Below, in pieces: positions 50,378 through 61,740 of a DNA stretch of 64,000 nucleotides. The DNA lies in assembly GCF_018294505.1 (NCBI RefSeq), contig NC_057797.1, positions 121,711,116 through 121,775,115 of the forward strand, read 5' to 3'. Within the stretch, counting starts at the first letter, position 1. Each line of letters begins with the position of its first letter. Source of the DNA: Triticum aestivum. Its lineage: Eukaryota > Streptophyta > Magnoliopsida > Poales > Poaceae. The position numbers and the translations under genes are program-made. The notes under the pieces are model-generated. The model saw only the letters and a list, made by a program, of their open reading frames with translations, was not told the origin of the DNA and ran no database searches.

Positions 50378-52100
50378 TGTTGGGGAACGTTGCAGAAAAC
50401 AAAAATTTTCCTACGGTTTCACCAAGATCCATCTATGAGTTCATCTAGCAACGAGTGATCGGATTGCATCTACATACCTTTGTAGATCACGCGTGCAAGC
50501 GTTCAAAGAACGGGGATGAGGAAGGCATACTCGATGTGATCCAAATCACCGGAGATCCTAGCGCCGAACGGATGGCACCTCCGCGTTCAACACACGTACG
50601 GTCAGCATGACATCTCCTCCTTCTTGATCCAGCAAGGGGAAGGAGAGGTTGAGGAAGATGGCTCCAGCAGCAGCACGACGGCGTGGTGGTGATGGAGCTG
50701 CAGTACTCCGGCAGGGCTTCGCCAAGCTCTACGGAGGAGGAGGATGTGTTGGAGAGGGAGAGGGAGGCACCAAAGGCGTGGGTTGAGAGGCCCTCCTTCC
50801 CCCACTATATAGGGAGCCTAGGGGGGCGGCCCTAGGAGATGAAATCTCCTAGGGGGGCGGCGGCCAAGGGAGGAATCCCTCCTTCCCAAGGCACCTAGGA
50901 GGTGCCTTCCCCTTTTAGGACTCTTCCTTTCCTTATCTCTTGGCGCATGGGCCTCTTGGGGATGGTGCCCTTGGCCCATGTAGGCCAAGGCGCACACCCC
51001 TACAGCCCATGTGGCCCCCCGTGGCAGGTGGCCCCACCCGGTGGACCCCCGGGACCCTTCCGGTGGTCTCGATACAATACTGGTGACCCCGAAACTTGTC
51101 CCGATAGCCGAAATAGCACTTCCTATATATAATTATTTACCTCTGGACCATTCCGGAACTCCTCGTGACGTCCGGGATCTCATTCGGGACTCCGAACAAC
51201 ATTCGGGTTACTGCATATACATATCCCTACAACCCTAGCGTCACCGAACCTTAAGTGTGTAGACCCTACGGGTTCGGGAGACATGTAGACATGACCGAGA
51301 TCACTCTCTGGTCAATAACCAACAGCGGGATCTGGATACCCATGTTGGCTCCCACATGCTCCTTGATGATCTCATTGGATGAACCATGATGTCGAGGATT
51401 CAAGCAACCCCGTATACAATTCCCTTTGTCAATCGGTATGCTACTTTCCCGAGATTCGATCATCGGTATCCCAATACCTCGTTCAATCTCGTTACCGGCA
51501 AGTCACTTTACTCATACCGTAATGCAGGATCTCGTGACCAGACACTTGGTCACTTTGAGCTCATAATGATGATGCATTACCGAGTGGGCCCAGTGATACC
51601 TCTCCGTCATACGGAGTGACAAATCCCAGTCTTGATCCGTGTCAACCCAACAGACACTTTCGGAGATACCCGTAGTATACCTTTATAGTCACCCAGTTAT
51701 GTTGTGACGTTTGGTACACCCAAAGCACTCCTACGGTATCCGGGAGTTACACGATCTCATGGTCTAAGGAAAAGATACTTGACATTGGCAAAACTCTAGC
51801 AAATGAACTATACGATCTTATGCTATGTTTAGGATTGGGTCTTGTCCATCACATCATTCTCCTAATGATGTGATCTCATTATCAATGACATCCAATGTCC
51901 ATAGTCAGGAAACCATGACTATTTGTTGATCAACGAGCTAGTCAACTAGAGGCTCATTAGGGACATGTTGGTGTCTATTATTCACACATGTATTACGATT
52001 TCCGGATAACACAATTATAGCATGAATAAAGACAATTATCATGAACAAGGAAATATAATAATAATGCTTTTATTATTGCCTCTAGGGCATATTTCCAACA
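50378..52100 (-). repeat. BARE/WIS 5' LTR (1723 bp)
   Basis: It is bounded by TGTTGGGGAACGTTG and GCATATTTCCAACA, then TSD ATAAG. The TATA region is CTATATAG at 50805-50812, two bases shorter than in the 3' LTR. The hairpin is at 51848-51874 (loop CTCCT). Confidence 0.95.
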
Positions 52101-52105
52101 ATAAG

Positions 52106-52422
52106 AACAATAGTGGTCCGATTCCATCCCTCCAGTATTACACCACTATTTACTGCCTGGAGCACTTCTCTAATCAAGTCCTCGCCTAAATAGGCTAGAA
52201 CTTTTTATAGGAAATGGCATGTGGCCCATCCGGCCCCGGGGCCTTTTAAGTCACCACCTCACTTCCTCGGCCGTGTAAGGTGCTAAAAGAGTTTCATTCA
52301 TATAATCCATTACACAATGTTTCACTTTATTTAAGACTTTAGAACATTTGTAGACTTCTTCTTCGTGAAGAACAATCCGTCGATCACTCGTGGTAGATAC
52401 TTGAGGTGATCTTCGAACCTTC
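52106..52422 (-). pseudogene. LINE ORF2 pseudogene: start of the reverse-transcriptase domain
   Basis: This is the continuation of the LINE beyond the BARE/WIS insertion. In minus sense it encodes an upstream RT segment (NETLLAPYTAEEV), then APGPDGPHAISYKKF near 52180-52235, a hallmark of plant LINE RTs, and WNRTTIVLI next to the insertion. It has stops and a frameshift near 52240. It is cut off at 52423 by gypsy 3. Confidence 0.8.
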
Positions 52423-52707
52423 TGTAGCGCCCCGAGACCGATGTGCCAGGTGTCCTCCAGTTATTCGCCGTGTTGCCTTGTCATTGCTTGCATGTCATGC
52501 ATTCCATATCATGTCATCATGTGCATTTCATTTGCATATATGTTTGTCTCATGCATCCGAGCATTTTCCCCATTGTCCGTTTTCCAATCCGGCGCTCCTA
52601 TGTCACCCGGTGTCCCTTTCTACCTCTTTTCGTGTGCGGGTGTTAAACGTTCTCGGATTGGACCGAGACCTGTCATGCGGCCTTGGTTTACTACCGGTAG
52701 ACCGCCT
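52423..52707 (+). repeat. Gypsy 3 5' LTR, first part
   Basis: 285 bp from TGTAGCGCCCC to the copia insertion point; the last five bases CGCCT (52703-52707) are duplicated at 61331-61335. It abuts LINE coding sequence on its left. Confidence 0.75.
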
Positions 52708-54452
52708 TGTTGGAAATATGCCCTAGAGGCAATAATAAAAGTATTATTATTATATTTCTTTGTTCATGATAATTGTCTTTTATTCATGCTATAACTGTAT
52801 TATCCGGAAATCGTAATACACGTGTGAATACATAGACCACAATATGTCCCTAGTGAGCCTCTAGTTGACTAGCTCGTTGTGATCAACAGATAGTCATGGT
52901 TTCCTGGCTATGGACATTGGATGTCGTTGATAACGGGATCACATCATTAGGAGAATGATGTGATGGACAAGACCCAATCCTAAGACTAGCACAAAAGATC
53001 GTGTAGTTCATTTGCTAGAGCTTTGCCAATGTCAAGTATCTCTTCCTTCGACCATGAGAGCGTGTAACTCCTGGATACCGTAGGAGTGCTTTGGGTGTAT
53101 CAAACGTCACAACGTAACTGGGTGACAATAAAGGTGCACTACAGGTATCTCCGAAAGTACCTATTGTTTTATGCGGATCGAGACTGGGATTTGTCACTCC
53201 GTGTAAACGGAGAGGTATCTCTGGGCCCACTCGGTAGGACATCATCATATGCGCAATGTGACCAAGGAGTTGATCACGGGATGATGTGTTACGGAACGAG
53301 TAAAGTGACTTGCCGGTAATGAGATTGAACAAGGTATTGGATACCGACGATCGAATCTCGGGCAAGTAACATACCGATAGACAAAGGGAATTGAATACGG
53401 GATTGATTAAGTCCTTGACATCGTGGTTCATCCGATGAGATCATCCTGGAACATGTGGGAGCCATCATGGGTATCCAGATCCCACTGTTGGTTATTGACC
53501 GGAGAACGTCTCGGTCATGTCTACATGTCTCCCGAACCCGTAGGGTCTACACACTTAAGGTTCGGTGACGCTAGGGTTATAAAGGAAGTTTGTATGTGGT
53601 TACCGAATGTTGTTCGGAGTCCCGGATGAGATCCTGGACGTCACGAGGAGTTCCGGAATGGTCCGGAGGTAAAGATTTATATATGGGAAGTCCTATTTTG
53701 GCCACCGGAAAATGTTCAGGATTTTTCGGTATTGTACCGGGAAGGTTCTAGAAGGTTCTGGAGTGGGGCCCACCTGCATGGGGGGACCCACATGGACGTG
53801 GGTAGTGGGGGCAAGGCCCCACACCCCTGGTCAAGGCGCACCAAGATCCCCCCTTAGAAGGAATAAGATCATATCCCGAAGGGATAAGATCAAGATCCCT
53901 AAAAAGGGGGGATAACAATCGGTGGGGAAGGAAATAATGAGATTTCTTTCCTCCCACCTTGGCCAACGCCCCAATGGACTTGGAGGGCAAGAAACCAGCC
54001 CCTCCACCCCTATATATAGTGGGGAGGCGCATGGGAGCTATACACGAAGTTCTGGCACAGCCCTACCTCTCTTCCTACTCCTCCTCTCCCATGGTGCTTG
54101 GCGAAGCCCTGCTGGATTGCCACGCTCCTCCACCACCACCACGCCGTTGTGCTGCTGTTGGATGGAGTCTTCCTCAACCTCTCCCTCTCTCCTTGCTGGA
54201 TCAAGGCGTGGGAGACGTCACCGGGCTGTACGTGTGTTGAACGCGGAGGTGTCGTCCGTTCGGCACTAGGATCATCGGTGATTTGAATCACGACGAGTAC
54301 GACTCCATCAACCCCGTTCACTTGAACGCTTCCGCTTAGCAATCTATAAGGGTATGTAGATGCACTCTCTTTCTACTCGTTGCTGGTCTCTCCATAGATA
54401 GATCTTGGTGACACGTAGGAAAATTTTGAATTTCTGCTACGTTCCCCAACAG
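52708..54452 (+). repeat. WIS-like 5' LTR (1745 bp)
   Basis: TATA box CTATATATAG at 54010-54019. Hairpin ATCACATCATT-AGGAG-AATGATGTGAT at 52938-52964. Frames of about 60-115 codons around 53922-54286 recur identically in the 3' LTR and are LTR sequence, not genes. Confidence 0.95.
54010..54019 (+). promoter_or_regulatory. TATA box of the WIS-like LTR promoter
   Basis: CTATATATAG lies in a GC-rich setting about 435 bp before the LTR end. The copy in the 3' LTR is at 60889-60898. Confidence 0.7.
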
Positions 54453-54453
54453 T

Positions 54454-54466
54454 GGCATCATGAGCT
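54454..54466 (+). other. Primer-binding site of the WIS-like element
   Basis: TGGCATCATGAGC, one base after the LTR, is the same diverged initiator-tRNA complement as in the BARE/WIS copy. The leader to about 55690 is non-coding and contains a GATGATGGAGATCAT-type repeat at 55114-55150. Confidence 0.75.
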
Positions 54467-55689
54467 AGGTCTATTGCGTAGATTCTTTGCACGAGTAGAA
54501 CACAAAGTAGTTGTGGGCGTTGATTTTGTTCAATATGCTTACCGTTACTAGTCCAATCTTGTTTCGACGGTATTGTGGGATGAAGCGGCCCGGACCGACC
54601 TTACACGTACTCTTACGTGAGACAGGTTCCACCGATTGACATGCACTTGGTGCATAAGGTGGCTAGCGGGTGCCAGTCTCTCCCACTTTAGTCGGAACGG
54701 ATTCGATGAAAAGGGTCCTTATGAAGGGTAAATAGCAATTGGCATATCACGTTGTGGTTTTGCGTAGGTAAGAAACGTTCTTGCTAGAAACCCATAGCAG
54801 CCACGTAAAACATGCAAACAACAATTAGAGGACGTCTAACTTGTTTTTGCAGGGTATGCTTTGTAATGTGATATGGCCAAGAAGAATGTGATGAATGATA
54901 TGTGATGTATGAGATTGATCATGTTCTTGTAATAGGATTCACGACTTGCATGTCGATGAGTATGACAACCGGCAGGAGCCATAGGAGTTGTCTTTATTTA
55001 TTGTATGACCTGCGTGTCATTGAACAATGCCATGTAAATTACTTTACTTTATTGCTAAACGCGTTAGCCATCGAAGTAGAAGTAGTCGTTGGCGTGACAA
55101 CTTCATGAAGACACGATGATGGAGATCATGATGATGGAGATCATGGTGTCATGCCGGTGATGATGATGATCATGGAGCCCCGAAGATGAAGATCAAAAGG
55201 AGCAAAATGATATTGGCCATATCATGTCACTATTTGATTGCATGTGATGTTTATCATGTTTATGCATCTTGTTTACTTAGGACGACGGTAGTAAATAAGA
55301 TGATCCCTTACAAAATTTCAAGAAGTGTTCTCCCCTAACTGTGCAACGTTGCTACAGTTCGTCGCTTCTAAGCACCACGTGATGATCGGGTGTGATGGAT
55401 TCTTACGTTCACATACAACGGGTGTAAGACAGTTTTACACAGCGAAAACACTTAGGGTTAACTTGACGAGCCTAGCATGTGCAGACATGGCCTCGGAACA
55501 CGGAGACCGAAAGGTCGAGCATGAGTCGTATGGTAGATACGATCAACATGAAGATGTTCACCGATGATGACTAGTCCGTCTCACGTGATGATCGGACACG
55601 GCCTAGTTGACTCGGATCATGTGATCACTTAGATGACCAGAGGGATGTCTATCTAAGTGGGAGTTCATAAGATGAACTTAATTAACCTG

Positions 55690-58600
55690 AACATAGTCAA
55701 AAGACCTTTTGCAAATTATGTCGTAAGCTCGCGCTTTAGTTCCACTGTTTAGATATGTTCCTAGAGAAAATATAGTTGAAAGTTGATAGTAGCGATTATG
55801 CGATCAGTAGAAAGCTTATGTCCTTAATGCACCGCTCAGTGTGCTGAACCCCAACGTCGTTTGTCGATGTTGCGAACATCGGACATACACGTTTTGATAA
55901 CTATGTGATAGTTCAATTAAATGGTTTAAGTAGAGGCACCAAAGACGTTTTCGAAACGTCGCGGAACATATGAGATGTTTCGAGGGCTGAAATTGGGATT
56001 TCAGGCTCGTGCCCACGTCAAGAGGTATAAGACCTCCGACGATTTTCTTAGCCTGCAAACTAAGGGAGAAAAGCTCAATCGTTGAGCTTGTGCTCAGATT
56101 GTCTGAGCACAAAAATCACTTGAATCGAGTGGGAGTTGATCCTCCAGATGAGATAGTGATGTTTCCCCAAAGTCATTGCCACCAAGCTGCTAGAGCTTCG
56201 TGATTAACTATAACATATCAGGGATAGATATGATGATCCTTGAAATATTCATGATGTTTGACACCGCGAAAGTAGAAATCAAGAAGGAGCATCAATTGTT
56301 GATGGTTGGTGAAACCACTAGTTTCAAGAAGGGCAAGGGAACAAAGGGATACTTCATGAAACGGCAATTCAGCTGCTGCTCTAGTGAAGAAACCCAAGGT
56401 TGAACCCAAACCCGAGACTAAGTGCTTCTGTAATAAGGGGAACAACCACTGGAGCAGAATTACCCTAGATACTTGGTAGATGAGAAGGCTGGCAAGGTCG
56501 ATAGAAGTATATTAGATATACATTATGTTAATGTGTACTTTACTAGTACTCCTAGTAGCACCAGGGTATTGGATACCGGTTCGGTTGCTAAGTGTTAGTA
56601 ACTCGAAATAAAAGCTACGGAATAAACGGAGACTAGCTAAAGGTGAGCTGACGATATATGTTGGAAGTGTTTCCAAGGTTGATATGATCAAGCATCGCAC
56701 GCTCCCTCTACCACCGAGATTGGTGTTTGCGTTGAGCATAGACATGATTGGATTATGTCTATCGCAATACGGTTATTCATTTAAGGAGAATAATGGTTAC
56801 TCTATTTTTGAATAGTACCTTCAATGGTCTTGCACCTAAAGGAATGGTTTATTGAATCTCGGTCGTAGTGATACACATTTTCATGCCAAAAGATATAAGA
56901 TAGTAATGATAGTACCACTTACTTGTGGCACTGCCATGTAAGTCATAATGGTATAAAACGCATGAAGAAGCTCCATGTTGATGGATCTTTGGACTCACTC
57001 GTTTTTGAAAAGATTGAGACATGCGAACCATGTCTATTGGTGTATATGCATGAAGAAACTCCATGCAAATGGATCATTCGGACTCACTTGATTTTGAATC
57101 ACTTGAGATATGCAAATCATACCACATGGGCAAGATGACTGAAAAGCCTCATTTTCAGTAAGATGGAACAAGATAGCAACTTGTTGGAAGTAACACATTT
57201 TGATGTGTGCAGTCGAATGAGCGCTGAGGCATGCAGTGAATATCATTATGTTCTTACTTCACAGATGATTCGAGTAAATGTTGAGTATATTTACTTGATG
57301 AAACACAAGTCTGAATTATTGATTGGTTCAAGTAATTTCAGAGTGAAGTAGCAGATCATTGTGACAAGAGGATAAAATGTCTATGATATGATCATAGAGA
57401 TGAATATCTGAGTTACGAGTTTTGGCACACAATTAAGACATTGTGGAAATTGTTTCGCAATTAATACCGCCTGGAACACCATAATGTGATGGTGTGTCCG
57501 AACATCATAGTTGCACCCTATTGGATATGGTGCGTACCATGATGTCTCTTATCGAATTACCACTATCGTTCATGGGATAGGCATTAGAGACAACCACATT
57601 CACTTTAAATAGGGCACCACGTAATTTCGATGAGATGACACCGTATGAATTATGGTTTAGAGAAACCTAAGTTGTCGTTTCTTAAAAGTTTGGGGCTGCG
57701 ACGCTTATATGAAAAAGTTTCAGGTTGATAAGCTCGAACCCAAAGCGGATAAAATGCATCTTCATAGGAAACCCAAAACAGTTGGGTATACCTCCTAATT
57801 CAGATCCGAAAGCAATATGGATTGTTTCTAGAATCGGGTCCTTTCTCGAGGAAAAGTTTCTCTCGAAAGAATTGAGTGGGAGGATGGTGGAGACTTGATG
57901 AGGTTATTGAACCATCTCTTCAACTAGTGTGTGACAGGGCACAGGGAGTTGTTCCTGTGGCACCTACACCAATTGAAGTGGAAGCTTATGATATTGATCA
58001 TGAAACTTCGGATCAAGTCACTCCCAAACCTCGTAGGATGACAACGATGCGTACTACTTCAGAGTGGTACGTAATCCTGTCTTGAAGGTCATGTTGCTAG
58101 ACAACAATGAACCTACGAGCTATGGAGAAGCGATGGTGGGCCCGGATTCCGATAAATGGCTTGAGGCCATAAAATCCGAGAGAGGATCCATGTATGAAAA
58201 CAAAGTGTAGACTTTGGCAGAACGGCTCGATGGTCGTAAGGCTAATGAGTACAGATGGATTTCAAAAGGAAGACGGACAATGATGGTAAATGTCACCATT
58301 AAGAAAGCTCGACTTGTCGTTAAGATGTTTTCGGACAAGTTCAAGGAGTTGACTACGATGAGATTTTCTCACTCGTAGCGATGCTAAGAGTCTGTTGGAA
58401 TTATATTAGCGATTATTGCATTATTTATGAAATCTTGCAGATAGGATGTCAAAACATTGTTTCCTCGACGATTTTAATGAGGAAAGGTTGTATGTGATAC
58501 AACCGGAAGGTTTTGTCAATCCCGAAAGATGCTAATAAGTATGCAAAGCTCCAGCAATCCTTCTAAGGACTGGAGTGAGCATCTCGGAGTTGGAATGTAT

Positions 58601-59450
58601 GCTTTGATGATGATCAAAAAATTTTGGGTTTGTACAAAGTTTATGAGAAACTTGTATTTCCAAAGAAGTGAGTGGGAGCACTATAGAATTTCTGATGAGT
58701 ATATGTTGTTGACATATTGTTGATCAGAAATGACGTAGAATTTCTGGAAAGCATATAGGGTTATTTTGAAAGTGTTTTTCAATGGAAAGCCTGGATTAAG
58801 CTACTTGAACATTGAGCATCAAGATCTATAAGGATAGATCAAAATGCTTAATAATACTTTCAAATGAGAACATACCTTGACATGATCTTGAAGGTGTTCA
58901 AGATGGACCATTCAAAGAAGGAGTTCTTGCCTGAGTTGTAAGGTACGAAGTTAAGACTTAAAGCTCGACCACGGCAGAATAGAGAGAAAGGACGAAGGTC
59001 GTCCCCTATGCTTAAGACGTAGGCTCTTCAGTATGCTATGCTGTGTACCGCACCTGAAGTGTGCCTTGCCATGAGTCAGTCAAGGGGTACAAGAGTGATC
59101 CAAGAATGGCTCACAGGACAGCGGTCAAAGTTATCCTTAGTAACTAGTGGACTAAGGAATTTTCTCGATTATGGAGGTGGTAAAAGAGTTCGTCGTAAAG
59201 GTTACGACGATGCAAGCTTGACACCTATCCGGATAGCTCTGAGTAGAGAGACCGGATACATATAATGGAGCAATAATTTAGAATAGCTCCAAGTAGAACA
59301 GTTGTTTGGAATAGCTCCAAATAGAGCGTGCTAGCTGCATCTAGGAGATGACATAGAGATTTGTAAAGCACACACGGATCTGAAAGGTTCAGACCCGTTG
59401 ACTAAAACCTCTCTCACAAGCAACATGATCAAACATAAAACTCATTGAGT
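55690..59450 (+). pseudogene. WIS-like gag-pol relic
   Basis: Recognisable pieces in order: gag around 55960-56160; a gag segment VEIKKEHQLLMV near 56270; a knuckle remnant near 56420-56460; GAG-pre-integrase KRMKKLHVDGSLDSL near 56960 with an 86-bp internal duplication; integrase (YIYLMKHKSE near 57290); linker (57690-58080); RT (58120-58740); RNase H (about 59160-59300). The catalytic YVDD site near 58705 is lost: the local reading is VVDILLI, one aspartate short, in a shifted frame. The longest open frames are about 60-100 codons. No protein function is expected. Confidence 0.88.
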
Positions 59451-59455
59451 GTTAA

Positions 59456-59554
59456 TCACATAGTGATGTGAACTAGACTACTGACTCTAGTAAACACTTG
59501 GGTATTAGTCACATGGCGATGTGACCTGTGAGTGTTAATCACATGGCGATGTGA
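59456..59554 (+). other. Tandem palindrome array next to the WIS-like polypurine tract
   Basis: Three TCACAT-N4-ATGTGA units lie at 59456-59471, 59509-59524 and 59539-59554, with loops AGTG, GGCG and GGCG. The polypurine tract CAAGTGGGAGAC (59576-59587) follows directly before the LTR. Confidence 0.75.
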
Positions 59555-59587
59555 ACTAGATTATTGACTCTAGTGCAAGTGGGAGAC

Positions 59588-61330
59588 TGTTGGAAATATG
59601 CCCTAGAGGCAATAATAAAAGTATTATTATTATATTTCTTTGTTCATGATAATTGTCTTTTATTCATGCTATAACTGTATTATCCGGAAATCGTAATACA
59701 CGTGTGAATACATAGACCACAATATGTCCCTAGTGAGCCTCTAGTTGACTAGCTCGTTGTGATCAACAGATAGTCATGGTTTCCTGGCTATGGACATTGG
59801 ATGTCGTTGATAACGGGATCACATCATTAGGAGAATGATGTGATGGACAAGACCCAATCCTAAGACTAGCACAAAAGATCGTGTAGTTCATTTGCTAGAG
59901 CTTTGCCAATGTCAAGTATCTCTTCCTTCGACCATGAGAGCGTGTAACTCCTGGATACCGTAGGAGTGCTTTGGGTGTATCAAACGTCACAACGTAACTG
60001 GGTGACTATAAAGTTGCACTACAGGTATCTCCGAAAGTATCTATTGTTTTATGCGGATCGAGACTGGGATTTGTCACTCCGTGTAAACGGAGAGGTATCT
60101 CTGGGCCCACTCGGTAGGACATCATCATATGCGCAATGTGACCAAGGAGTTGATCACGGGATGATGTGTTACGGAACGAGTAAAGTGACTTGCCGGTAAC
60201 GAGATTGAACAAGGTATTGGATACCGACGATCGAATCTCGGGCAAGTAACATACCGATAGACAAAGGGAATTGAATACGGGATTGATTAAGTCCTTGACA
60301 TCGTGGTTCATCCGATGAGATCATCGTGGAACATGTGGGAGCCATCATGGGTATCCAGATCCCGCTGTTGGTTATTGATCGGAGAACGTCTCGGTCATGT
60401 CTACATGTCTCCCGAACCCGTAGGGTCTACACACTTAAGGTTCGATGACGCTAGGGTTATAAAGGAAGTTTGTATGTGGTTACCGAATGTTGTTCGGAGT
60501 CCCGGATGAGATCTCGGACGTCACGAGGAGTTCCGGAATGGTCCGGAGGTAAAGATTTATATATGGGAAGTCCTATTTTGGCCACCGGAAAATGTTCGGG
60601 ATTTTTCGGTATTGTACCGGGAAGGTTCTAGAAGGTTCCGGAGTGGGGCCCACCTGCATGGGGGGACCCACATGGACGTGGGTAGTGGGGGCAAGGCCCC
60701 ACACCCCTGGTCAAGGCGCACCAAGATCCCCCCTTAGAAGGAATAAGATCATATCCCGAAGGGATAAGATCAAGATCCCTAAAAAGGGGGATAACAATCG
60801 GTGGGGAAGGAAATAATGAGATTTCTTTCCTCCCACCTTGGCCAACGCCCCAATGGACTTGGAGGGCAAGAAACCAGCCCCTCCACCCCTATATATAGTG
60901 GGGAGGCGCATGGGAGCTATACACGAAGTTCTGGCACAGCCCTACCTCTCTTCCTACTCCTCCTCTCCCATGGTGCTTGGCGAAGCCCTGCTGGATTGCC
61001 ACGCTCCTCCACCACCACCACGCCGTTGTGCTGCTGTTGGATGGAGTCTTCCTCAACCTCTCCCTCTCTCCTTGCTGGATCAAGGCGTGGGAGACGTCAC
61101 CGGGCTGTACGTGTGTTGAACGCGGAGGTGCCGTCCGTTCGGCACTAGGATCATCGGTGATTTGAATCACGACGAGTACGACTCCATCAACCCCGTTCAC
61201 TTGAACGCTTCCGCTTAGCAATCTACAACGGTATGTAGATGCACTCTCTTTCTACTCGTTGTTGGTCTCTCCATAGATAGATCTTGGTGACACGTAGGAA
61301 AATTTTGAATTTCTGCTACGTTCCCCAACA
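59588..61330 (+). repeat. WIS-like 3' LTR (1743 bp)
   Basis: Nearly identical to 52708-54452. TATA at 60889-60898; hairpin at 59818-59844; ends CGTTCCCCAACA at 61330, followed by TSD CGCCT. Confidence 0.95.
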
Positions 61331-61723
61331 CGCCTGTCAAGTTCCGTGCCATTTGGACTTCGTCTGATACTCCAACGGTTAACCGAGGAGGAGCTCGATG
61401 AAGATCTTGTCCTTTTGTGTTGTTTCGTCCTAGTTGATCAGTAGTGGAGCCCAGTTGGGGTCGATCGGGGATCTGTGTAACATTTGGGGTAGTCTTCTTT
61501 TATTTTGGTTCCGTAGTTGGACCTTGATTGTATCTGGATGATGTAATGCTTTATTCATGTATGGTGTGAAGTGGCGATTGTAAGCCAACTATGTATCTCT
61601 TTCCCTTATGTATTACATGGGTTGTGTGAAGATTACCTCACTTGCGACATTGCTTTCAATGTGGTTATGCCTCTAAGTCGTGCTTCGACACGTGGGAGAT
61701 ATAGCCGCATCGAGGGCGTTACA
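61331..61723 (+). repeat. Gypsy 3 5' LTR, second part
   Basis: It resumes with the duplicated CGCCT and runs to GGGCGTTACA; the primer-binding site follows at 61727. No coding content. Confidence 0.75.
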
Positions 61724-61740
61724 AGTTGGTAATCAGAGCC

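Larger units (their letters stand above)
43353..52100 (-). mobile_element. BARE/WIS-type copia retrotransposon, complete, nearly intact frame
   Basis: LTRs lie at 43353-45081 (3') and 50378-52100 (5'), with a perfect TSD ATAAG (43348-43352 and 52101-52105). The polyprotein is at 45114-49088 and the primer-binding site at 50364-50376. I counted 41 substitutions and 2 indels between the LTRs, about 2.4%. At the commonly used 1.3e-8 substitutions per site per year this gives roughly 0.9 million years. It is inserted in the LINE RT between the codons for IVLI and PKID. Confidence 0.95.
52708..61330 (+). mobile_element. WIS-like copia retrotransposon with near-identical LTRs and ruined coding region
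   Basis: LTRs lie at 52708-54452 and 59588-61330 (TGTTGGAAATATGCCC to CGTTCCCCAACA), with TSD CGCCT (52703-52707 and 61331-61335). I counted 16 substitutions and one single-base indel between the LTRs, about 0.9%. The internal domain (54453-59587) keeps the order of a copia gag-pol but is broken throughout. LTR similarity points to a recent insertion (order of 0.3-0.4 million years at 1.3e-8), so the coding decay probably predates it. Confidence 0.95.

Noticed and set aside
52423..52707. A host gene promoter or exon at the LINE/gypsy 3 junction
   Set aside because: The TGTAGCGCC start, the matching GGGCGTTACA end and the primer-binding site after removing the nested copia explain it as an LTR.
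53922..54342. Overlapping 62-115 codon frames on both strands in the WIS-like LTR, repeated at 60801-61221
   Set aside because: They lie around the LTR promoter and leader, occur only because the LTR is duplicated, and have no recognisable domain.
55114..55180. GATGATGGAGATCAT-type repeat, also near 49680-49715 and 36300-36390, as a possible CRISPR-like or regulatory array
   Set aside because: It is a short simple-sequence stretch in a copia leader with no spacer structure.
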